The notes beneath the pieces were generated by a model. The model ran no database searches and was not told where the DNA came from. It saw nothing but the letters and a program-made list of their open reading frames with translations. The translations under genes and the position numbers were made by a program. Below are positions 1 to 9,329 of a stretch of 64,000 nucleotides of DNA, piece after piece; within the stretch, counting starts at the first letter, position 1; each line of letters starts with the position of its first letter. This DNA comes from Papaver somniferum (taxonomy: Eukaryota > Streptophyta > Magnoliopsida > Ranunculales > Papaveraceae): assembly GCF_003573695.1 (NCBI RefSeq), contig NW_020650859.1, positions 1,550,001 to 1,614,000 on the forward strand, read 5' to 3'.

Positions 1-1046
1 TTTCCCTCAATGGAAATCATATCTGCAACGTTAGCATTCTTGTTCCTGATCAACTTAAAAAGATTAGGACAAACACATGATAAAGGTTGCTGCCCTCTCC
101 AACAATCATTCCAGAAGGAAATATTTGTACCTGAATGTAGGAAAATAGTCGAATTCTCACTAATGTAGCAAGCACAATCGGCTATAGCTCGCCAACAAGA
201 CACCCCATAAGAGAGATTAACCTTACCCGGTAACCAATAGGAATAATCAGTACCGTACTTATCTGCTATAATCTTGTACCAAAGCTTGTTCTTTTCCACA
301 CCAAATCTCCAACACCATTTAGCTAACATAGCAGTATTCATAAGCTTAAGATTGCAGACACCCAGACCACCTCTTTCCTTTTTCGCACAAACTATATCCC
401 AGTTAACTAAGTGCGATAATTTTGCACCTTCTTTAAATTCCCATAAAAAAATCCGCATTTTCTTTTCAAGAAGCTTAATAACTGAGACCGGGGCTTTGAA
501 AAGAGAAAAATAGTAGGTTGGCAGAGAAGAAAGAATACACTTCAAGAGAGCTAATTTCCCCCACTTCGATAAAGAAATCCGCCTCCAGACTGAAAGTCTA
601 GCATCAAACTTCTCAATTATTGGATCCCAAATTTTATAGATCCACATTTCGCTCCAAGAGGCATTCCCAAATACATAAAAGGAAGGACATCAACTGAACA
701 ACCAAGTTCTTCTGCCCACATTGGTAAGTTATGGACTGCTCCAACAGCAATAAGACGTGTTTTCAAATTGTTTATCTTGAGGCCTGCTATGAATTCGAAA
801 CATTGTAAAACAGAAAACAAGTTATGTAGCTCTTCTCTTTTATTATCCAAAAAGAAGATTGTGTCATCCGCATAATGAAGATGATTTACCACAATACTGG
901 ATGACGAAACTGAGAAACCGCTGAAGAGACCTTGACTAGATGCCCTATCCATAAACCTTGAAAAACCTTCCATTGCAATGATAAATAAAAGAGGAGAAAT
1001 TGGACAACCCTGTCTAACACCTCTTGAACTCGTGAAATATCCAAAG
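1..1046 (-). pseudogene. LINE (non-LTR retrotransposon) reverse transcriptase fragment, 5'-truncated
   Basis: Reading the minus strand, the open frame 1045-617 starts inside the reverse transcriptase domain. It shows SSRGVRQGCPISPLLF and, about 45 residues later, the catalytic YADDT. It continues with the usual LINE stretch ending FMYLGMPLGAKCGSIK. A one-base frameshift near 620 moves the frame; the next frame (616 to 1) reads WDPIIEKFDARLSVWRR, then KWGKLALLKCILSSLP and NISFWNDCW, which is the thumb and zf-RVT region typical of plant L1-type LINEs. The endonuclease and the first RT motifs are missing, because the sequence breaks off at an A-rich tract on the plus strand (1049-1077). The 3' end lies outside the window. 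It is a dead copy. Family assignment is from motifs only. Confidence 0.9.
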
Positions 1047-1077
1047 GAAAAAAAAAATAAAAAAAATAAAAAATAAG

Positions 1078-1840
1078 TCCCGAACATCACAATCACAATC
1101 ATGCCCGATAGCCATTGATCTCACGCAAAATTGAACTGATCTACATCACTCAATAATAAAACATCCTCGATGATAAACTTGAATGTTTCTATGCAAGTGA
1201 CCAAAAAAAATCGAAATTGTAAAAGCATATTGCTAGTGATCATGAGGGCAAGAACAAGCCATTTGACTACTAGAAAATAGTTTGACCTAAAATTGTTGTT
1301 TTTTTTATAAGAAAAAGAGAAAACCAAAAACTTCTTAACCAAAAGTATGGTTACGGTACAATTTACTAAATAGGTTATTTCTCGTATTGAGATGATTAAA
1401 CAGATTGTTTAGTTGATCTTCTATTGAGGATCTTAAGCAGCAATTAAATTATATATAAGTAATATATTTTAATACTAGTGTTGCCAAATTTTTCATGAAT
1501 CAGGAGGGTCATTGTAGATGTAGTCCCCACATGATTTATTCAAACAAAAAGGAAAATAAGAATTATAAGATGCAAAAAACTTTGAGCTGACTGACTACAA
1601 AATGAAAAACACAGTTCTAATACAAAATAAGACTCACAACAAGCTGTACATATATATATATATATACATATATCATGGAAGACGATAAAAATTTGTCTCA
1701 CAACAAAATTTGTGAAGCATTCTATTACACAAGATAAAATGAAAATCCAATACAAATAATAACTTTTTATTCTTATCTTTAAATCAATTACACCACATCT
1801 GAAAACCAGTAAGTCCAAAACTCACAGTCCACAGGTAAAT
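1078..1840. other. Intergenic AT-rich stretch
   Basis: No supportable gene. It contains an A/T-rich tract next to the LINE break and a (TA)n microsatellite near 1650-1668. The short open frames here have no recognisable motif and begin in low-complexity sequence. Confidence 0.5.
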
Positions 1841-1860
1841 CGGAACTGCTCTGATACCAA
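1841..1860 (-). other. Retrotransposon primer-binding site (Met-tRNA type) next to a possible LTR
   Basis: On the minus strand this reads TTGGTATCAGAGCAGTTCCG, containing the TGGTATCAGAGC core used by most plant Ty1/Copia elements. The plus-strand sequence from 1862 begins TGTAACAGAG, which would be the LTR boundary (inverted TG...CA). The far end of the LTR and the gag gene were not found, so this is probably the debris of an old element. Seen: the PBS core. Inferred: the LTR. Confidence 0.45.
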
Positions 1861-1861
1861 C

Positions 1862-2720
1862 TGTAACAGAGCAGAGAATTTCCCATCTAACGGATTGGTT
1901 TTCATCCCGATTAGCAAAACAAACCCCTTAGTACGTCACTCAAAAGTTAAAATAAAAGTATAAAGAAGATGCTAAAATATGAAATACATTCGTTTGCTAA
2001 AATTAAACAAAATGGGAATCACCACTCCTGTGAGATATAGTAAAAGATTTAGAATGTTTGTCAAGTACCAAGAAGTTATCAGAAAATAAATTAATTCATG
2101 ACTAATTCCAACGGAAGGAAGAATGAAACCGAGACAAACAAAACATAATTCAACTGCAATAACTCAACAACGCTTTCATTTATTAAATACAAATTTTATA
2201 ATATAGCATCCATCCGTTTACAAAGTTTCCTGAATGCTTAATGGAAATTCTAACAAGATGGACACTGTTCCAAAAGACTCCCGATACAAACTTGATATTA
2301 TGTGATGACATACATATATATATATATGGACAACAAAGTAAATACCAGCTTTGCGTCCCCAGATCCATTGCCGCAAGCTTCTTGTAGCTTACTGCTTCCG
2401 AATAAACCTAATTTTGTGGGAAAAACAAAACAAAACGGGGTGACCCACATCCTAGTAGGGAGTACAACGATAATCGAGCGCCAGAAAATGTACAAATAAA
2501 AATGACACAAGTAAGAGACAGTAGTAAGAACACTTGAACTGAAATACGAAGTTCACAAATAATTGTAAAGCATTCTTTCTCAAACATTTGCAAGCTGCCA
2601 TTCTTCAAATCTTCATAATCTCTTCAATACTTTTAACCAGTGGAAATATATAGATAACTCATATATGCAGGATTCTACCACCAAAATGCTGCAATTAGCC
2701 TCACTTATTCAACGAATTTC
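1862..2720. other. Possible LTR remnant and unannotated repeat-like DNA
   Basis: AT-rich DNA that would form the LTR belonging to the PBS at 1841-1860. It holds a TA microsatellite at about 2311-2328. No coding signal stands out on either strand and no terminal CA boundary could be fixed. Confidence 0.3.
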
Positions 2721-2781
2721 ATAGTTGTGCCGACTTCATCCCTGCGGTGGTTGTGGTTGTGCGGGAGTGATACAGGATGGT

Positions 2782-3431
2782 TTAGTCATGCATAGTTTGC
2801 CTTAATTTTCGCAGATCCTGACCATTCCATCTTGTTATTGTATCGCTACTTCTTTCTGGACGAGTAGGCTTCTGTTCATGAGATTTAAGATCTTCATTTG
2901 AAGTTCCGCTGACCATCTTTCTCCTTGATCACGAGAGGCACTCAGAGACTGCCCTGGTGTTTGCTGCTGTGAATAACTTGAGCTTATTTTTTGTGGTATA
3001 GTGTTAGTGTTTGAACGAAACATCTTGATTTGTGATTGAGGGTATGAATTGTGTAATACTGGTGAGTTTATCTGATCGGCTGTTAGATACATAGGTTGTG
3101 AGCTACTAGGTCTAGAACAAACCCTTCTGCTTGCTTGCTGCAGTTGTCCTCCTTGTGTAGGAGCTAACTCAAGATTATTAGGTTGTACAGGGTGTGAAAC
3201 ATGATCATCGGTAACAGTCTGCTGCCTTAGTGTTCGCAATACCTGACCATTCCACATTGTTCTTGTATCGCTACGAATCCCTGGAGAAGAAGCAGGATGC
3301 TGTTCATAAGTATTAAAATCCTCAATAGGAGTTCCCCTGACCCTCATTCTCCTTGAAGATATACTTTCAGTGTAAGGATAACAAGATATGAAACGTTTTC
3401 CTTTTGTTGGCTCGGTAAAGAAATAATAGTA
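2782..3431 (-). pseudogene. Unidentified ORF with two W-N-G-x-x-L-R modules, frameshifted
   Basis: I do not recognise a family. The longest frame (3431-2835) carries RRMRVRGTPIEDF, EQHPASSPGIRSDTRT, then MWNGQVLRTLRQ and later HPVQPNNLELAPTQGG, followed by Gln/Ser-rich sequence. Near 2930 a second copy of the same module appears in another frame: SRRKMVSGTSNEDL, EQKPTRPERSSDT, TRWNGQDLRKLRQ, stop at 2782. The two modules align over about 45 residues, so an exon or gene-internal duplication followed by a frameshift (or an unseen intron) is the simplest reading. The frame has no ATG at its left edge; the first ATG is in RRMRV. A related module opens the ORF at 5329. Function unknown; expression unproven. 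Confidence 0.4.
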
Positions 3432-3434
3432 CAA

Positions 3435-4828
3435 ATAGTGTAACAGGAAATGGAACTATGAAGTCTAATCTTCTACAGACATGAGCGGGTATGTATAGGA
3501 ATACGGTGAGAATAGTGAAATACCAACTTGCTATGAGATTGCTGGGGTTAGTTGGGCTTTGGTTGTTATATGGATTTCACCTACCAACTTGCAGTGATTG
3601 TCGACGCTTATGAGAGAGCTTGAGATTTTATCTTCTAAAATGAGACTCAGTGGTATTGAGTATGTGGTAGGCAGTGACTAGATAATAGGACGGTGACAGT
3701 GACATGCCTCACTCGATCAGATGGGACATCGTCCAGTACGTGGTATCTGAGAGAGCTTGAGACTTTACCTTGTACATGAATCTTGTGCTAAAGCTACCCT
3801 TTATATATCTTGTCATGCACCTACCTCATGGATGGAGCTAGAAAATTTAAGAGTTCAATCATTCATGTTCCAAGAAATCACTAGGGCCTAAAACGAATGT
3901 GCATGCAATGCCGGAATGCAATTATCTTTGTAACTGGAGTTCAATAAAAGAAAGAACTTTTGTTGGTGGAGATTTATTTTCGTGGCTCCATTCCGCACTA
4001 AGGGGATATTGCAAGTTGTCTCCTATCTACTGGTTCCAGAAACCGAGAGAGATCTGATGCGGTCGCGTCATCGATCCACCCATGGGCAACTGGGAAGGTA
4101 GAGTTTTTGTTCATCTCTACATACATTGTTCCATCAGTACCGCCGAACATGGAGTCTACTACGTTGTGGCTTTCTTAATTTTATCAGTTTTTGGAAGAAC
4201 CCGTAATAAACCCAGCAAGAAATTCTTACTTCTTACTATGTTTTCTTGGGGACTGTAATAGCAATGGATCACACAAAGTCATGGGAGGTGCGGTTGGTGC
4301 ACATGCTCACCAGTCTTAATCTAGAGGGACGGACTATTGGTGTTGGGCGGTGCGCCTCTTTTCTTGACCAAGACTTTTGCATCGGTGGATGGCGTTAATA
4401 TCTCTTAAATGTTAAAACAACTCTTCTTATTAACACTGCCGGAATTCGATCAATCGGATCTCTTACCGCTAGAACCATGAGATGAACAGTGATAAGAACT
4501 ATCTCTCCCTGACCAAATAATCACAAGATTATAACAAGGTTCTTGCTATCTTCTTTTGGAAACATTAGAAACAACATATATTATATATATGTAAACCAAA
4601 AATACAGTTTTAATTAATACATGGATCATGCAAATGTTAGCTAGATTCCGAAGAAGCTTAGCAAATACAAATTGCTGATAATTTATTAATACCACACAAA
4701 TAAAAACTATATCAAGATAGAACCTGATCTAATTTTAAAATTATATTTTTTGAAGTATCAAATCAGAACACACATGCAGAAGTTTCTACCACCAAGAAGA
4801 GGCACAGCTGCAATTCCCCCACTCCTTG
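3435..4828. other. Intergenic stretch between the two W-N-G module ORFs
   Basis: No gene supported. The sequence near 3480-3850 would be the upstream region of the ORF ending at 2782. The rest is moderately AT-rich with no repeat or motif that I can name. Confidence 0.4.
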
Positions 4829-5329
4829 TTAACGACCTTCATAGATGGACGACATCAAGATCTCTGTGGTTGTGGTGATGGACTTGGTGGTCGTGGTGGT
4901 GGACCTGGTGGTGGTGGACCTGGTGGTGGTGGTGGACGTCATGGTGGTGGACGTCATGGTAGTGGTGGTCTGGCGGACCTCGTGGTAGTTGTGGCGGGTC
5001 CATGGCCGATCCAAAGGTTGTGTCCTACTTGTAGATCTTAAAGTGGGTAACCCTGTTGGCTCTCTTTGTGTAGGAGCAATCTGGCGATTATTAGGTTGTG
5101 CAGGGCGTGATTCACGATGGGTAACCCTGCTAATTCTTGTTGGCTCTCCTTGTGTAGGAGCGACCTGACGATCATTAGGTTGTGCTGGCGGCTGTGATTC
5201 AGGATAGGTAATCCTGCTCCTCCTTGGCTCACGACGGGTAATCCTGCTCCTTGATTCACGAGGGTTACTCAAAGTCAGCTTCTTTAGTTCTCGCAGATCC
5301 TCCCCATTCCATTTCGTTCTTGCAGACAT
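4829..5329 (-). CDS. Hypothetical basic, Thr-rich protein with a W-N-G-x-x-L-R N terminus (166 aa)
   Basis: Starts at a true ATG: MSARTKWNGEDLRELKK, the same module found twice in the ORF at 2782-3431. Residues about 20-50 are Arg/Ser-rich. Two imperfect 28-residue repeats follow, centred on PAQPNDRQVAPTQGEP and PAQPNNRQIAPTQREP; the shorter echo HPVQPNNLELAPTQGG is in the neighbouring ORF. The last 50 residues are almost only Thr with Ser, Met and Arg, encoded by a GGT/GTG-rich minisatellite on the plus strand (4870-4970). No signal peptide or membrane segment. The shared module in separate ORFs on one strand suggests a small local family, but the low-complexity tail means the ORF could also be fortuitous downstream of a short real exon. 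Confidence 0.4.
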   Translation of the reverse strand: MSARTKWNGEDLRELKKLTLSNPRESRSRITRREPRRSRITYPESQPPAQPNDRQVAPTQGEPTRISRVTHRESRPAQPNNRQIAPTQREPTGLPTLRSTSRTQPLDRPWTRHNYHEVRQTTTTMTSTTMTSTTTTRSTTTRSTTTTTKSITTTTEILMSSIYEGR

Positions 5330-5910
5330 AACTGTTGGTTTTGTTGTTTTTGGCTAGGTGAGAGGATAATCGTATGAAAAATGAACTGTATATATTGCTT
5401 TGGTTGCTGAAATGGTGGGCTAAGTTTGTTCCAGTCGGATTTTGCCTAGTAGCGTAGCTCTTCAATAATTTGTGTCGATATCGTGATTTAAGGGTCTGTT
5501 TTGCTGAAGAGTTGTACGGGTCAGATTAAAGTACTATGCTCACTAGTTTATGTTCAAAGTATATTTAGAGATTTTTTCCGTGGATTAAATTCCGTGTCCC
5601 ACTCGAGAGTTCTTGCAAAATAGGAACATATGACCAAAAGGGCAAAATATAACCAAATAAATTCTGACCATATTCCTGAAATGATTGCATGACAAATGTG
5701 GTGGGAGCAATTTTTGGAGTGCTCCGAATTTTTTTCAAGAGCACTTATACTATTGAGGGTAAAAAAGGTATAAAAATGTTGCAAAAAGTCCAAAATGTTG
5801 TTTTTCGAATTTCACCCTTTCTCAAGTCCATGTCTGGTAAACAGCAGATAACTCAACTGAATATCCGGTATCTGTTCGACTCCTCCAATATTGTTCGAAG
5901 TTTTCAGATG
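5330..5910. other. Intergenic stretch
   Basis: Upstream region of the ORF at 4829-5329 (minus). No further gene, RNA or named repeat seen. Confidence 0.4.
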
Positions 5911-6189
5911 TCACATACGGAAGGTTTGCTCTGAACCACTCCCCAGAAGAAACCAAATAGCAGACACAAAACAACATTCAAAGAATGAAAGCAAAGCATT
6001 TACAAATTGTTTCCACCGTTTGGTGTCATTGAAGTGCACCACAATTATCAAAAAGTAATCCTCTTTTTTATCACTTCTAATATTGAAGGCAGCTGCTGGG
6101 AGAAAAATTATGAACATGGTATGATGTGCCGCCCTGGCTGATGTTAACCATATCATGAAGCTAAGCAGTATCAAGCTAGCTAGCTTCAT
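5911..6189 (-). CDS. Candidate small secreted peptide or its first exon
   Basis: The ATG at 6189 opens MKLASLILLSFMIWLTSARA, a good signal-peptide shape: a Lys, a hydrophobic core and a small-residue cleavage site. A TATTTAAG box lies about 65 bases upstream on the same strand (near 6253). After the signal the reading becomes unconvincing (two further hydrophobic stretches, no cysteine pattern), so the true protein may splice out of this frame soon after residue 22. It lies directly downstream of the DnaJ gene on the same strand. No family recognised. Confidence 0.25.
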   Translation of the reverse strand: MKLASLILLSFMIWLTSARAAHHTMFIIFLPAAAFNIRSDKKEDYFLIIVVHFNDTKRWKQFVNALLSFFECCFVSAIWFLLGSGSEQTFRM

Positions 6190-6359
6190 GAAATTCCTGC
6201 AAGCAACTTGGTCGAGTTTGATGATGCTTTGGCAGAGAGTTGAGTTTCCTTAAATAGATTACCTTCTTGATCTATGAAACTGCACTTGTAAGTAGCCTCT
6301 CTAATACACAAATCATTTTCTCGTTCCATGTGAAAATGACTGCAGTAAGACAGATTTTA

Positions 6360-8832
6360 CTAGAGACCTAATTCCCTTTTCAACTGCGCAAGAGTGGCTT
6401 CAATCTCGTCAATGTTATCTTCAATCTCGTCACTCCGAACATCAGCTCCCGCTCTCGGTGACCCAGTACTTTCACGTGCTTTGCCTTCTGCAGTCTTTGT
6501 GTTGTTTCCCTCTTCGACATTAGCATCTGTTATGTTGAGCTCTTTCTCTAGAAACTCCACAAATTCTTCACCAATGTCCTGTAGAATATAAGTTCAAGTA
6601 CGTGTTTACGCCGTTTATTTTTATAGGTATTAAATTTTTTAGAACTTTCTCGTGATAATCTTACAAAAGATTTAAGAATTTCATTCACACAAAAAAAATC
6701 TAAATGAGTAGTAGTTTCTCACCGCTAACTCTTCCCACAAGCTCTTGGGCTTCCCTTGTGATGCCGCGCTTGCTTCCCAGTTTTGAAACTCCACCTGAAG
6801 GTCCCTAAAGAAGTCCCCTGGAGAACAAAAAACAATGCAGCTCTTAGCGGTAGAAGAGAAAAGGTTTTTGAATTCTAATACAATCTTGAAATATTGTATG
6901 CCAATAGTTATGGAAACGGTAAACCAAAAGACTACCTACTGTTATTTGTACATCCCTCAAAACATCACCTGCATAACAAACCGAGTTATGCATAAGACTT
7001 AAGGAACTCTTACCCATTTGATGATACAGGACACTACAAACAATTATACCAGAAATATTCACAACCTTCAATAAGGTAGAAAGCAGTTTAGAACTGAAGA
7101 AGAAATGAAATGTAAGTGCCTAGTAGTGCAGTGATGCAGACGTGTACCTAGAAGCCCAGAGTTGTTTGAAATAGAAGATCGTGGAAGAAAGGATTGGGTC
7201 CAAGCAGGTGAGAAGAGAGATTAGCAGTGTTTATTATGGGTGGATAGCAGTGGCCGATGACTGCACATCTCAGTTCCGGTGAGCATTTGCAGAATATAGA
7301 GAGCTCAAGCAATTGCCAATGCTGTCTATGGAGTACAGATTAACGAGGGTATACCAGTATAACTTCTTAAGAGATTCAAGTTGTTTAAAGTCACAGTCTA
7401 TAACAACTAATTCTGAGCTTGCTTTTTATTCAGCAGAGTTAAGTAGAACAGGATAAGATTGAGTCAGAATTGAATAATGAAAAGAAGAAACTCGAGATTT
7501 TTAGACCACAAAACTGGAAAAGCGTGAGTCCTGGAATGAAACATAACGATATAGAATGTGGAAAAAATCAACGGAACACTGCAATTCTGTTCTAGTACCC
7601 CTCACTCATCTCCTAGGGATTAAGGTAACACTGCTTCTAGAGACATTAAGCTACGGGATTCAGCATAGTTACAAGATGCTACGTTGCAAACACTAATCGA
7701 TAAAAACACAACCCACAATATCAATCACCATCTGATAGGGTATGAAGTGCTAACGAAAGAACTGAACAGCTTGACTACTAACAATCACATGGAACAAAAT
7801 TGTTTTTCCAGTTCAATGCAATATTAACTGCGTTAGTATGATAGTATTTACCTCCAATTTCATAACTTCAGTGCTATTGACAAATATAGTCACAGAATAG
7901 GATATTCAAAGGAGGAATCCCGAGTTTTTAAGATCAAACAAATGGAAAAGCTCGAGTCCGACTACGGTAACAATGGTTGCAGAGATGTTAGGCTAAGAAT
8001 TAAGCATATTCACAATTGATAAAATACAACCCACAAAATCCACCACCATCCGGTAAGGTATGAAGTGCTAAGGACAAAAAAAACGTCTCGACCACAAACA
8101 CAATCCCAAGGAACAAAACTATTTTTCCAAATTTATAGTATATTAACTGCTCAAGCATGATGGTATCCGTCTCCGGTTCCATAACTTCAATGTAAATAAA
8201 AAATTCAATCATGAAAACAACACAACAAAAATAGGGGTGAGGACATACCAAACCCATAAAACTCCGCCTCTCGACCTTTCCTGCTCCGATTCTTCGAAGT
8301 AGAATAACCACCAGATGCTCCTCTTCCATAATCATACTTACGCCGTGACTCCGAATTCAACAGCGTATTATAAGCATGTTTAATCCTCATGAATTTCTCT
8401 TGCGCATTTGCCTGCACATCCAACAAACAACAAAAGAAACTTTATCAAATTAGCATACTTATCAAAATTTCTGTTAGTCATTTCATCAAACAAATAAATT
8501 GCATAAAAGGGTACCTGTTTATTAACATCAGGATGGAATTTGAGTGCAAGCTTTCGGTAAGCTTTCTTAATCTCACCAGGAGTTGCAGAAGGTGAAACAC
8601 CTAATACATCATACGGAGATTCACCATTACCACCACGATTAGCAGCTCTTACAACAAACCCACTCCCACTTCTTTTCTTAATACTGAGATTTGATAAACA
8701 AAATTGGAAAACAGGGAAGAAGTGAAGCTCCAATTGATTATCTTTTCTGAATCTGTAAATGGGTGTGAATAATTTTGATTGAGAAATTCGATAAAGGGGA
8801 GGTGACAGAGATATGGAAGAGAAAGATTTCAT
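6360..8832 (-). CDS. Plastid-type DnaJ (J-domain) co-chaperone, five exons, 275 aa
   Basis: Exons on the minus strand: 8832-8515, 8411-8249, 6968-6936, 6817-6723, 6578-6360. All introns are GT/AG and the phases agree, giving 828 nt. Residues 1-65 are Ser/basic-rich, ending [16 protein letters not shown], as expected for a chloroplast transit peptide. The J-domain runs from [19 protein letters not shown] (residue 74) through the HPD tripeptide (residues 100-102) to RRKYDYG. Exon 3 is only 33 nt and encodes [10 protein letters not shown]. Exon 4 encodes [15 protein letters not shown] and [10 protein letters not shown]; exon 5 begins [16 protein letters not shown] and ends [17 protein letters not shown]. 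These C-terminal blocks match my memory of plant DnaJ proteins of the DJC73 type. The role would be stimulation of stromal Hsp70. No defects seen. Confidence 0.88.
7488..8190. repeat. Diverged tandem duplication inside the large DnaJ intron
   Basis: Two related blocks of roughly 300-360 bp, about 7488-7870 and 7916-8190, share the same order of landmarks. These are a CGAGTTTTTAGA-like start, GGAAAAGC(G/T)(T/C)GAGTCC, CACAACCCACAA, GGTATGAAGTGCTAA, then TATTAACTGC and ATTTCATAACTTCA-like ends. They are well diverged with indels. The duplication accounts for over half of the 1.28-kb intron 2 of the DnaJ gene. Confidence 0.7.
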
Positions 8833-9229
8833 GCATAATTCTAGAGAAAGAGAGAGATCTGAGTTAGAAGGGGGAGTTTGGGTCTCATGGTTGGGAGGGG
8901 TTATCTCTTTCTTCTATAAACTTACTTGGAATGGTGGTGTTCTGTTGTACTCTGTAATAAAGTCTAATCTAAGAGCTCAACTTATCGTTTAGTATGGGGG
9001 CATTCATGGTCAAGGTGCGGATTTTGGTAAAAGGGAATGATATAGTTTTTGGCCCCTAAAGGCAGTTCATGTGGTATAACCTACGAATCCAATTTTTTGT
9101 CGTGCCAGGAGATGGCCTAGCAAGTTTCTCCATTATGGGAACAGAAGTGGGCACTTGATCATCAAGTGCCAGGACTACCGACATTTGCTCGCGTGGGTAG
9201 GCTATACACGGTGTGTCGACGTTAGACGC
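8833..9229. other. Upstream region of the DnaJ gene
   Basis: Holds the DnaJ promoter and 5'UTR on the minus strand (from 8833 upward). No clear TATA box was fixed. Nothing else supported. Confidence 0.4.
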
Positions 9230-9313
9230 GGCGTTGGTAGCAAAAACACTGGCGTGCAAGACACAAACTCTGGCATTGGTCACACAAGCGCGGGCATGAG
9301 AAACTAAATCGCC
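9230..9313. repeat. Four-unit 21-bp degenerate tandem repeat
   Basis: Units start at 9230, 9251, 9272 and 9293, each opening GGC(G/A) and each exactly 21 bp long, with strong drift between units. Because 21 is a multiple of three, the minus strand stays open and spells a periodic NAxVCV-like peptide. I treat that as a consequence of the repeat and not as a gene. Confidence 0.65.
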
Positions 9314-9329
9314 AACGGCCAATTATCCA

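Noticed and set aside
4826..5041. Gly-rich plus-strand ORF
   Set aside because: Mirror of the GGT-rich minisatellite; the minus strand carries the module shared with the neighbouring ORF.
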